Source: Nocardioides sp. (lineage in GTDB: Bacteria; Actinomycetota; Actinomycetes; Propionibacteriales; Nocardioidaceae). Taken from it: DNA of 64,000 nucleotides. The stretch covers positions 22,007 through 86,006 of the forward strand of contig NZ_JAOPWY010000142.1 of assembly GCF_025965415.1 (NCBI RefSeq). Reading direction: 5' to 3'. A program made the translations under genes and the position numbers. Under the pieces are notes generated by a model. It made no database searches. It was not told the origin of the DNA and saw nothing but the letters and a program-made list of their open reading frames with translations. This document shows positions 16,023 through 24,014 of the stretch, piece by piece (within the stretch, counting starts at the first letter, position 1; each line of letters starts with the position of its first letter).

Positions 16023-16760
16023 TCAGAGGCTGGCGACTCGCGACGCGGTCCGGCTCAGGTGCGCGTTCATGATGCGACCTGCCTCAGCCACGTCCCGCGA
16101 CTGGATCGCAATGACGATTGCCCTGTGCTCCTCGTTTCCCTGCGGACCCATCAGAGGCGCGCTCACCTTCGCCTCGCGAAGGGACATGAGCATGGGGCCG
16201 TGGAAGCTGTGGATCAACGCCGTGAGCGCGGGATTGTGCGCGCACTCGGCAAGGCGCACGTGAAAGGCAGCAGACATGGCTACGTCGTACTCGCCCTTGG
16301 TGAGTGCCTTCTGGCCATCGTCGATCAGTTGTAGCAGGTCGGCGATATCGTCGTCGGTGGCGCGATCGACGATGAGGGGCAGGGCACCCGACTCCACGAC
16401 CTTTCGAGCCTCCGTCACATCCGAGGCGGTGAGGTGGGACAGGCTCAGCAGATCGGCCAGACCCTCGCCGAGGCGTTCGGTGGTGGGGGTCGTCACGAAA
16501 GCGCCGCCTCGGGCACCGACCTTGATCGACACCAGGCCGCTGGATTCGAGCACGCGCAGTGCCTCACGGATCGTCACACGGCTGACGCCGAACTGCTCGC
16601 ACAGGTCGCGCTCGCTGGGAAGTCGATCGCCCGGCTGCAGAGACCCGTCTCGAAGCAGGAGCTTGACCTGGTCCACGATCACCTGGGAGACCCGGGACGT
16701 GCTGACGCGGCTGAACATGTCGCTCTTGGTCGTTGAGCGCTCGTCGCTAGAGCTGGTCAT
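16023..16760 (-). CDS. FadR-subfamily GntR transcriptional regulator, probable regulator of the island
   Basis: This 245-residue protein has an N-terminal winged helix (about residues 22-90: LQPGDRLPSERDLCEQFGVSR, then REALRVLESSGLV) and a C-terminal all-helical FCD ligand domain. Conserved metal-site histidines are seen in AAFHVRLAECAHNPAL and EEHRAIV...NAHL. FadR-type regulators bind TGGT-N3-ACCA sites; nine such sites lie across 1.8-20 kb, two of them in the gap between this gene and the transporter gene. It is the only regulator gene in the island. It is probably a repressor released by a pathway acid, and probably regulates itself. Confidence 0.9.
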   Translation of the reverse strand: MTSSSDERSTTKSDMFSRVSTSRVSQVIVDQVKLLLRDGSLQPGDRLPSERDLCEQFGVSRVTIREALRVLESSGLVSIKVGARGGAFVTTPTTERLGEGLADLLSLSHLTASDVTEARKVVESGALPLIVDRATDDDIADLLQLIDDGQKALTKGEYDVAMSAAFHVRLAECAHNPALTALIHSFHGPMLMSLREAKVSAPLMGPQGNEEHRAIVIAIQSRDVAEAGRIMNAHLSRTASRVASL

Positions 16761-16814
16761 ACAGTCCCCCCCGGTGGGTTGAGTGAAGCCTCTTCGCGGT
16801 CAATCTATCAGTCC

Positions 16815-16829
16815 AATGGTCTAACCTGT
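16815..16829. promoter_or_regulatory. FadR-type operator, copy 5
   Basis: AATGGTCTAACCTGT contains TGGT-CTA-ACCT, one mismatch in the right half. It lies 55 bases upstream of the regulator start on the minus strand, in a place suited to autoregulation. Confidence 0.65.
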
Positions 16830-16972
16830 CGCCGTCACGGTGGACGGCGAACCCGCACACCCGATGAACGGTGGCGGCTGGATCCGGGGGCGGGTGGATA
16901 GGCGACCTGCGTGGTCCAGGGAGGTTGCCGCCCTGTCCGACGAACCGAAGAAGATTCCACACCTGAAGGACT

Positions 16973-16987
16973 ATTGGTATAACAATC
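16973..16987. promoter_or_regulatory. FadR-type operator, copy 6
   Basis: ATTGGTATAACAATC contains TGGT-ATA-ACAA, one mismatch in the right half but with the flanking ATT/AAT pair symmetric. A TATAAC -10 box is embedded in it. It lies about 65 bases before the chosen start of the MFS gene. Confidence 0.65.
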
Positions 16988-17049
16988 ATGAGGCCGGCGT
17001 CGACGTGGGCCACGATGTGCGTGAGCCCGAGGGGAGGGGAGTTGCGAGC

Positions 17050-18213
17050 GTGGAAGGTCAGAGGATGCCCGACCTTCACCGTGACACCGTCTCCGCCGCC
17101 AGCGGGGCGATGCTCTTCTCCTTCGGGCTGGGGGTCGCCTCCGTGGCCATGCCCCTCGCGATGCTGGCGGCCGGCTTCAGCAACGCGTCCGTCGGCCTGC
17201 TCACGGCCGCGTCCGCCATCACGCAGATGGGTGCCCGCCTGCTCCTCGTCCCGATCCTGCGGGCGTGCTCCGACTGGCTGCTGGTCATGTCAGCCGCCGT
17301 GGTCCTGGCGGCCTCGTTGGTCGTTGTCTCCCTCTCCCCGACGCTCATCGGTTTCGCCGTGGCACAGTTGCTGCAGGGCGTCGCGCGGGCGTTCTTCTGG
17401 ACCGGTAGCCAGGTGCACGTCGTCCGGGGGAAGGGCCCGTCCGTCAGGGCCTTGGCTCACGTCAACTTCCTGTCGAGCATCGGGATGCTGCTGGGCCCGA
17501 TCGCTGCCGGTCTCCTCGCCGAACGGTCCCTGAATCACGCCTTGACGGCAGGAGCTGCGGTCACGCTCGCAGCCGTCGTCCCTGCGTGCCTACTCGACAG
17601 ACTCCCCACCTTCGAGCGACTCGAGAACAGTCCCCCCGGTTGGTTGTGGCGGCGCCCGGGTGTCCAGGAAGGCTGCTGGGCGGCGGTCACAGCGGGAGCG
17701 TGGCGAGCACTCCTGTCCTCGTACGTACCCGTTGCCTTGGCGCAGGCAGGGCGTTCCTCGTCGACTGTCGGCTTCCTGGTGTCCAGCGCACATGCCGCAT
17801 CCCTTGTCGGTGCTCTGGTAGCCGGACGGCTTCGCTGGCGCGGTCTGGCGGCCGCGTTCGGCCTAGGGGTCCTGGCGACCGGGCTGTCGATCGCGGTCGT
17901 CGCCCTGGTGGCTGAGTGGACGCTCGCGGTGGCGGCAGCATTGATCATCTCCGGCCTCGGGGCTGGCTGTCTGCAGACCATGGGGCCCGCGATCGCCAGT
18001 GACGCGGTGCACCCCCAGGAGCGCGGGGAGGCCATCGCTTCGGTAGGGATGTTCCGGGCCGCGTCGTCCTTTGCCGCCCCGCTGGTCGTGGCGGGCATCG
18101 TGACCGCCCTACCGATATCGGCAGGATTGGCCGTCATAGGCCTCGCCATCGCGTTGCCGGCGGTCAGGACGCGCACACTCCGCGATCACCTGTCGAGCTC
18201 GGACAACACGTAG
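17050..18213 (+). CDS. MFS transporter (12 membrane helices)
   Basis: This 387-residue major facilitator protein is hydrophobic throughout after the first 15 residues, with about twelve helices. A loop resembling the conserved first-half loop is seen (GARLLLVPILRACSDWLL). The GTG at 17050 is chosen because GAGGGGAGGGGA lies at the right distance and the protein then has normal MFS length; the frame is open upstream to 16840, but those residues are hydrophilic and overlap operator copy 6. It is divergent from the regulator. It may import the island's substrate or export a toxic intermediate; the sequence does not show which. Confidence 0.85.
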   Translation: MEGQRMPDLHRDTVSAASGAMLFSFGLGVASVAMPLAMLAAGFSNASVGLLTAASAITQMGARLLLVPILRACSDWLLVMSAAVVLAASLVVVSLSPTLIGFAVAQLLQGVARAFFWTGSQVHVVRGKGPSVRALAHVNFLSSIGMLLGPIAAGLLAERSLNHALTAGAAVTLAAVVPACLLDRLPTFERLENSPPGWLWRRPGVQEGCWAAVTAGAWRALLSSYVPVALAQAGRSSSTVGFLVSSAHAASLVGALVAGRLRWRGLAAAFGLGVLATGLSIAVVALVAEWTLAVAAALIISGLGAGCLQTMGPAIASDAVHPQERGEAIASVGMFRAASSFAAPLVVAGIVTALPISAGLAVIGLAIALPAVRTRTLRDHLSSSDNT

Positions 18214-18231
18214 ATCTACACGATTGACCCA

Positions 18232-18246
18232 AATGGTCAGTCCATT
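18232..18246. promoter_or_regulatory. FadR-type operator, copy 7
   Basis: AATGGTCAGTCCATT is symmetric apart from the base next to the centre (TGGT-CAG-TCCA). It lies between the MFS gene and the M24-fold hydrolase gene, about 175 bases before the latter's start. Confidence 0.75.
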
Positions 18247-18421
18247 ATATGTTCGGCTCACCTCGCTTCGTTCGCCTCCGTGGGCGCAGCTGACACGAAC
18301 CGTGTAGTGCGTACCGCTATGTGTGGCCGACTCGAGAATCGAGCGCAGTCAGATGCCCTTGACACCCCATCGGGACGGGACACCTCCCGGACCGCGAACG
18401 GTCACCACGCGAAGGAAACCA

Positions 18422-19681
18422 ATGCCTAGTCATGATGTCACCGCGCCTGGCGGCGTGCCCTTTACTGAGCGTCTCAGCTACGGGCCCGGTGTGGTCGATT
18501 GGCAGGCGCGTATCGACCCCGCTGAATTGCGCCGGCAGCGGGCCTCTCGTGCCCGCACGGTCATGCGCGAGCATGAGGTCTCTGCGGTGCTGGTGAGTGG
18601 TGCGGCGTACCTGCGCTACCTCACGGGACTGACCGGACCAGAGTTCTGTCCGAGTCTGTGGTACGTCCTGTTCCCGGCCGAGGGCGAACCAGTGGTTTTC
18701 GCGCATGCGGGATACGACCGTACGTTGCGAGTGGAGGCGCCGTGGGTCTCAGAGATTCGGACGGCGCGGTCGTGGCTGCGTGGCATCCCCGGTGATGGGG
18801 CCTGCAAGGAAGAGGCCCGACTCTTCGCGGCGGAGATCAACACCGAGCGCACGCGTCTGGGCATCGACTCGGAACGCTTGGGCATCGTCGGATTCGATCG
18901 GTATGCCCGTGAGGCTCTGACCGCGGCCGGAGTGGGCCTGATCCCCGGCGAACCCGCACTGATGGCCGCGATGGCGGTCAAGACACCCATTGAGATCGAT
19001 TGTCTGCGCATGGCGGGAGCCATCACGGATCGAATGTGGGCTGCCATGGCGAGTGCCACCCGGGTAGGCATGTCTGACGCTGAAGTCAGCGCGATAGGCC
19101 GATCGGCGGGTAGCACCGGCGGAGCCGATCAAGCCGTGGCTGGTCTACGGGCGGGGATTCTCACGGTGGATCGTGGGCTGAAGGGCACCAATCAGTTCCT
19201 CAATCCCGGGGACCTCGCGTTTGGCAACCTGTGCGGCACGAGCTACATGGGCTACAAGTCGTGCGTCTATCGCACGTTCGTCGTCGGGCGGGAACCCACC
19301 GCCGACGAACAGTCCCGAATGAGCGACCTTCAGGGACGAATCTTCGCGACGATCGGGGATTTGCGACCAGGGGGATCGACAGATGTCGCCGCCAGACACT
19401 TCCCGAAGGCCAAGGACCTTGGCTTCGACGACGAAGTCGATCTGCTCACGATCGAAATCGGACATGGGATCGGACTGCATCAGTACGAGTATCCCGCTGT
19501 GAATCGTCAGTGGTCTCTCAACCATCCTCAAGAGATCACCGCAGGCATGGTGATCGCGGTGGAGGGTCACATCGACGTGCCAGGGCGGGGAGGGCTCCGA
19601 ATCGAAAGCATGTGCGTCGTCACCGACCGGGGCCCGGAAGTGATCGACCGCTTTCCGACCGACATCCGCTCCGTGGGCTGA
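18422..19681 (+). CDS. M24-fold (Xaa-Pro peptidase/creatinase family) hydrolase with degenerate metal site
   Basis: This 419-residue protein has a creatinase-like N-terminal domain and a pita-bread C-terminal domain. The family's two aspartate metal ligands fall in a segment that reads LAFGNLCGTSYMGYKSCVYRTF (about 19213-19275), where Asn/Cys residues replace them. The later histidine (IEIGHGIGLHQYEYP) and the glutamates (VIAVEGHID, LRIESM) are kept. Such a pattern fits metal-independent or altered relatives such as creatinase-type C-N hydrolases, or DddP-type lyases with another metal set, more than a peptidase. GAAGGAAACC supports the ATG at 18422. Third positions look less G/C-rich than in neighbouring genes. 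Confidence 0.8.
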   Translation: MPSHDVTAPGGVPFTERLSYGPGVVDWQARIDPAELRRQRASRARTVMREHEVSAVLVSGAAYLRYLTGLTGPEFCPSLWYVLFPAEGEPVVFAHAGYDRTLRVEAPWVSEIRTARSWLRGIPGDGACKEEARLFAAEINTERTRLGIDSERLGIVGFDRYAREALTAAGVGLIPGEPALMAAMAVKTPIEIDCLRMAGAITDRMWAAMASATRVGMSDAEVSAIGRSAGSTGGADQAVAGLRAGILTVDRGLKGTNQFLNPGDLAFGNLCGTSYMGYKSCVYRTFVVGREPTADEQSRMSDLQGRIFATIGDLRPGGSTDVAARHFPKAKDLGFDDEVDLLTIEIGHGIGLHQYEYPAVNRQWSLNHPQEITAGMVIAVEGHIDVPGRGGLRIESMCVVTDRGPEVIDRFPTDIRSVG

Positions 19682-19875
19682 GCCGATTCCGATCGCTGGA
19701 ACGCCGGCTCGGTGAGCCGTGCGGCGCTCGGACATCCGGGCGCGCTCGGCGGGCATCCCGGCGAGGACCGCTTCCAGGCTCCTCGAGGGCGTTCTCGACG
19801 AGTCGGGTGCGCACGTGGTTCGAGTCCGGCGTCGTCCCACCCGGGGCTAGGCGCTCTTGTGGACGCGGGTCTTCC

Positions 19876-19890
19876 AATGGTATGACCATC
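19876..19890. promoter_or_regulatory. FadR-type operator, copy 8
   Basis: AATGGTATGACCATC contains TGGT-ATG-ACCA with a perfect core dyad. It is centred 27 bases from copy 9, so the two could bind regulator dimers on nearly the same face of the helix. Confidence 0.8.
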
Positions 19891-19902
19891 CTCACAGTGA
19901 CT

Positions 19903-19917
19903 AATGGTTCTACCAAT
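19903..19917. promoter_or_regulatory. FadR-type operator, copy 9
   Basis: AATGGTTCTACCAAT contains TGGT-TCT-ACCA, with a perfect core dyad. It lies 65 bases before the substrate-binding lipoprotein gene of the ABC importer. Confidence 0.8.
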
Positions 19918-19979
19918 CGGTCCGAACTATCGGGCGGCGCGGTGCCGCACACACACTGAAGCCGAAGGGATCAACACAG

Positions 19980-21062
19980 ATGCAGAAGCTCGCAGGAGTC
20001 CGCCCGGTGCTCGTGGCGATGGTCGTTCTTCTCACGACCGCGTGCGGGGGCGGCGAAGGCGAAGCGGCCGAAAGCCGCTCGGTCGAGGACGTGCTGGAGG
20101 AGGTCGGCGACCTGCCCGTCGATGAGCGACGAGCACGCCTCATCGACCTGGCAGAGAAGGAGGGGAGCTCCATGACGGTCTACACGACGACCGCTGGCGA
20201 CATCAACGACGAGGTCTCCGCCGCCTTCACTGAAGACACCGGCGTTCAGTTGCTGAGCTACCGCGCCGACGCGGAGGACGTACGCACTCGAATTCTGCAG
20301 GAGAGCGAGGCGGGCCGACTCACCGCCGACGTCACCTGGATCGGCGACAGCAGGCTGATCCCGGTGCGGGACGCCGGCCTCCTGGCGCCGTACACCTCGC
20401 CGCATCAGGCAGATCTCGTGGAGGGTTCAGTGTCTGAGTTCTGGACCATCAACCACTACAACATGTACGTGCCGGCCTGGAACACCGATGCCGTCGCGCC
20501 TGACGAGGCCCCGACCAGCTGGGAGGACCTGGCAGACCCGGTGTGGGACAACAGGATGACCCTCGAGGCGTCTGACTTCGACTGGTACTGGTCGGTGAGC
20601 AACTACCTCGCCGAGGACCTCGGACGCAGCGAGGAGGAGATCGACCAGTACTGGGCGGATGTGGTGGACGGCGCCGACTTCAACTCCGGTCACACCAGCA
20701 CCCGCCAGCTCCTGATCGCCGGCGAGTACGACTTGTTCGCCTCCGACTTCAGCAACGGCGTCGAAGCAGGAAAGAGCGATGGGGCACCGGTGGAGTGGCT
20801 GCCGCCCCTGGAGCCGCTGTTCGCGACTCCGGAGGCCGCCGCGATCCTGAACACCTCTGCCAACCCGGCCACATCGGTCCTGTTCATGGATTGGCTGATC
20901 TCGGATGGTCAGGACGTGCTGCGTGAGCTCGCCTACGACGTGACCAGGAAGGATCTGCTGTCCTTCGACGCAGACGCCGACCTGCGTTTCATCGACGCGG
21001 AACGGTGGTTCGAGGTCGAGGCTGACGTGATCGACGAGTACTCAGCGCTGGCCGCTTCGTGA
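19980..21062 (+). CDS. ABC importer substrate-binding lipoprotein (Fe3+/FbpA-like fold)
   Basis: This 360-residue protein has a lipoprotein signal peptide with lipobox L-T-T-A-C22. The mature protein resembles the iron(III)/2-aminoethylphosphonate-type binding proteins (MTVYTTTAGDINDEVSAAF at the first strand). The twin tyrosines that bind ferric iron in FbpA proteins are not evident. GAAGGGATC precedes the ATG. It overlaps the permease start by 4 bases, making a complete importer operon behind two operators. Given the catabolic context, uptake of an organic acid is likelier than iron uptake. Confidence 0.87.
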   Translation: MQKLAGVRPVLVAMVVLLTTACGGGEGEAAESRSVEDVLEEVGDLPVDERRARLIDLAEKEGSSMTVYTTTAGDINDEVSAAFTEDTGVQLLSYRADAEDVRTRILQESEAGRLTADVTWIGDSRLIPVRDAGLLAPYTSPHQADLVEGSVSEFWTINHYNMYVPAWNTDAVAPDEAPTSWEDLADPVWDNRMTLEASDFDWYWSVSNYLAEDLGRSEEEIDQYWADVVDGADFNSGHTSTRQLLIAGEYDLFASDFSNGVEAGKSDGAPVEWLPPLEPLFATPEAAAILNTSANPATSVLFMDWLISDGQDVLRELAYDVTRKDLLSFDADADLRFIDAERWFEVEADVIDEYSALAAS

Positions 21063-22795
21063 TGCCGAGCCCTGGAGCGCGGGGAGCGGTGGTGAGACTG
21101 CTCAAACCCCCTCGACTGCTGAGTGGGGAGTCGGTCCTGGCCATCTCGTTGACGATGGCGATCGCCTGGCTCGCGGTCGTGCCGCTCGGCTTCTTGGTCT
21201 ACACGACGTTCGTCGTCGACGGGTCCCCGAGCCTCAGCAATGTCTCCGCGGCGTTCGGTGCCGACGCGTCGATGCTGTGGACGCTGACCGCCAACACCAT
21301 GACCTACGCCGTCGGAGCGACAGTTCTCGCGCTCATCATCGCGACGCCCATGGCATACCTCGCCGCCCGCACAGATGTGCCGTTCCGACCTCTGTTGTTC
21401 GTCTCGGCACTGGCACCACTGGTGATACCCGGTGTCCTGCACACGATCGCGTGGATCTTTCTTGGTGCGGACAGGTCGGGCTGGCTCAACGAGCTGACCG
21501 AGCTGATGTTCGGGATCAGACCGTTCAACGTGCGGTCCATGGAGGGGATGATCTTCGTCGAGGCGACCAACCAGATACCCCTGCTCTTCTTGCTCATGTA
21601 TGCCGCCTTCCGGAGCGCTGATCCATCGCTCGAAGAAGCGGCACTCACGACTGGGGCGCGTCTACCGACCGTGATCAGGCGGGTTTCGCTGCCTCTTGTG
21701 AAGCCCAGCCTCTTCGCGGGCGTGCTGATCATGATCGTGCTCGCCATGGAGTCGTTCGAGGGGCCAAGTCTGCTCGGCCTCCCAGCGGGGATCCAGGTGT
21801 TCACGTCCCGCATCTTCCAACTGTTGCGGACCTATCCCATCGAGTATGGCCAGGCGGGTGCGTTCGCCCTCGTCCTGCTCGCTCTGACCGCCATCGGCGT
21901 CTTCGCCTACTCCCGCTTGGGGAAGGGAACCGCTGCCTTCGAGACGGTCAGTGGCAAGGCATTCCGGGCGCGCCGGCACCAACTCGGAAAGCTGCGTGTC
22001 CCTATGGGCGCGGCGATCGTGGTGCTGTTCGTCGTCTCGACGGTCCTGCCGGTCGGCGTCCTGGTGCTGATGTCCTTCCAGCCGTACCCGAGCGTTCCCA
22101 CCATGGGTTCGTTCACCCTCGACAACTATCGCTACGTCTTCGGCAATCCACGTGTGCTGGACGCCCTGGGGAACTCACTGATGCTGTCGATCGGAGCGGC
22201 GACGATCATCATGTCGATGATGACCGTCGCGGCTTGGCTGGTCCTCAGGTCGCGGCACCCTGGCGCCTGGGCCCTCGACGGCGTGTCGTTCCTGCCGATC
22301 GCGATCCCTGGCGTCGTCATGGGAGCAGCCCTGCTCATCGTCTACCTGCGACTGCCCGTCCCGATCTATGGAACTCTGTGGATCCTCCTGATCGCCTACT
22401 GCACTCGGTATATGCCATACGGAATGCGTTATGCGTCCGCTGGGCTCCGGCAGATCAATGGCGAATTGGAGGAAGCCGCGTTCGCCAGCGGAGCGTCGCG
22501 AATGCGGACGCTGAGAAGTGTCGTCCTCCCGCTCATGGCTCCGAGTTTTGCGGCCGGCTGGATATTCATCGTGATGTCCGCGATCCGAGAATTGTCCAGT
22601 TCGATCCTGCTCTACAGTCCCGGGGGCGAGGTGCTGGGACCGCTCATCTGGGACATGTGGGACACCGGCCTAGCCACGGAGCTGTCTGCTGCCGGGGTAG
22701 TAATGATGGTCCTCCTCGGGATTCTGGCGCTATTCGCCAAATTGGTTGCTGACTATTTCGGCGTAAAGGAGAGTAAGGATAATCATGTCGGTTGA
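21059..22795 (+). CDS. ABC importer permease, two fused permease domains
   Basis: This 578-residue protein has about twelve membrane helices and two binding-protein-dependent transport domains in one chain. Both EAA loops are visible: EEAALTTGARLPTVIRRVSL and EEAAFASGASRMRTLRSVVL. The fused arrangement is typical of FbpB/AfuB-like permeases. It starts with GTG at 21059 or ATG at 21062, both overlapping the upstream stop. The end of the gene is visibly less G/C-rich than its middle. Confidence 0.9.
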   Translation: MMPSPGARGAVVRLLKPPRLLSGESVLAISLTMAIAWLAVVPLGFLVYTTFVVDGSPSLSNVSAAFGADASMLWTLTANTMTYAVGATVLALIIATPMAYLAARTDVPFRPLLFVSALAPLVIPGVLHTIAWIFLGADRSGWLNELTELMFGIRPFNVRSMEGMIFVEATNQIPLLFLLMYAAFRSADPSLEEAALTTGARLPTVIRRVSLPLVKPSLFAGVLIMIVLAMESFEGPSLLGLPAGIQVFTSRIFQLLRTYPIEYGQAGAFALVLLALTAIGVFAYSRLGKGTAAFETVSGKAFRARRHQLGKLRVPMGAAIVVLFVVSTVLPVGVLVLMSFQPYPSVPTMGSFTLDNYRYVFGNPRVLDALGNSLMLSIGAATIIMSMMTVAAWLVLRSRHPGAWALDGVSFLPIAIPGVVMGAALLIVYLRLPVPIYGTLWILLIAYCTRYMPYGMRYASAGLRQINGELEEAAFASGASRMRTLRSVVLPLMAPSFAAGWIFIVMSAIRELSSSILLYSPGGEVLGPLIWDMWDTGLATELSAAGVVMMVLLGILALFAKLVADYFGVKESKDNHVG

Positions 22796-23969
22796 GGCCC
22801 CCTTGGAGGGCGCCACGCTCAGTGGCGCCGATGATGTCCCGACGGCGATGCTGGAGATTCGTTCGCTGTGCAAGTCGTTCACGGCGGGCGAGAACGAAGC
22901 CAGTTCCCGTGTGCTCGCCGTCGATGACCTGTCGCTGACCATCGAGGCCGGCGAGCTGTTCACGCTGCTCGGACCCTCGGGTTGTGGAAAGACCACGACG
23001 TTGCGCTGCGTGGCGGGGTTGGAGTACCCGGACAGTGGCGCCATCGTCGTGGACGGACAGACCTTCTTCGACAGCGAGACGAGCGTGCGTCTGCACGCGA
23101 ACCGTCGGGGCCTTGGCATGGTGTTCCAGTCCTATGCCATTTGGCCGCACATGAACGTTTTCGAGAACGTCGCGTTTCCGCTTCGGGTGAAGCCGCGCGC
23201 GAGCAGGCCCGGTCGCGCCGAAGTGAGCAGTCGGGTCGAGCGTGCACTGTCAGTTGTGCAACTCGAGCATCTCTCCGGTCGGCAAGCGACCGATCTCTCC
23301 GGGGGCCAGCAGCAGCGACTGGCGCTGGCTCGCGCGTTGGTGATGGAACCGCCGCTCCTGCTGCTCGACGAACCACTGTCGAACCTGGATGCCAAGCTGC
23401 GCGAGCAGATGCGCTTCGAGCTCAAGCGCCTGCAGCGCGAACTCAACATCACCACCATCTACGTCACGCACGACCAGGTCGAGGCTCTGGCCATGTCGGA
23501 CCGGATCGGGGTGATGAATGGAGGACGGTTCGAGCAGATCGGTCCGCCGCGCGAGGTCTATCAGCGTCCAGCGTCGAAGTTCGTGGCCGATTTCATCGGT
23601 ACGTCCAACCTCATCGATGGACGAGTACTGGGGCGGGATGCGGACGGCTATCTCGTCGAAACCCCTGCCGGCCGACTCCAGGTGAACTCAGATCTGACGC
23701 TGCCGGTCGGCGCAGAGGTCATCGTGGCCGTCAGGCCGGAGCACGTGCGCATCGAGCCAGCCCCTCCCGAGCTGGACGCGGTAGGACGATGGAGCGGAGT
23801 CGTGAGGGCGAGAGCCTTCTTGGGGGAAGCGGTCGACCACGTCGTCGAGGTCGGCTTCGTCCGACTTCGGGTCCGGTCGCACCCTTCCCAATCCCTCGCG
23901 GACGGCACCGAGGTGTCCGTGCGAATCGCGAACGACTGCACGTGGTTGATCTCGGCAGCCTCTGTCTAA
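22785..23969 (+). CDS. ABC importer ATPase (FbpC/PotA-like)
   Basis: This 394-residue ATPase has a Walker A motif GPSGCGKTT, a Q-loop VFQSYAIWPH, the signature LSGGQQQR, a Walker B motif LLLLDEPLSNLD and the H-loop VTHD. A C-terminal TOBE-type domain starts at about residue 290. It energises the permease encoded just upstream and overlaps it by 11 bases. GGAGAGTAAGG precedes the ATG. All motifs are intact, unlike the orphan ATPase at 30349-30993. Confidence 0.92.
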   Translation: MSVEAPLEGATLSGADDVPTAMLEIRSLCKSFTAGENEASSRVLAVDDLSLTIEAGELFTLLGPSGCGKTTTLRCVAGLEYPDSGAIVVDGQTFFDSETSVRLHANRRGLGMVFQSYAIWPHMNVFENVAFPLRVKPRASRPGRAEVSSRVERALSVVQLEHLSGRQATDLSGGQQQRLALARALVMEPPLLLLDEPLSNLDAKLREQMRFELKRLQRELNITTIYVTHDQVEALAMSDRIGVMNGGRFEQIGPPREVYQRPASKFVADFIGTSNLIDGRVLGRDADGYLVETPAGRLQVNSDLTLPVGAEVIVAVRPEHVRIEPAPPELDAVGRWSGVVRARAFLGEAVDHVVEVGFVRLRVRSHPSQSLADGTEVSVRIANDCTWLISAASV

Positions 23970-24014
23970 GAAGTATCAGGACCGCAGTGGCCCGCCTGGC
24001 CACGCGGCCTTCCC

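Noticed and set aside
19980..23969. Annotation of the ABC importer as an iron(III) transporter.
   Set aside because: The operators, the catabolic context and the lack of an evident tyrosine pair argue against iron; only the fold family supports it.
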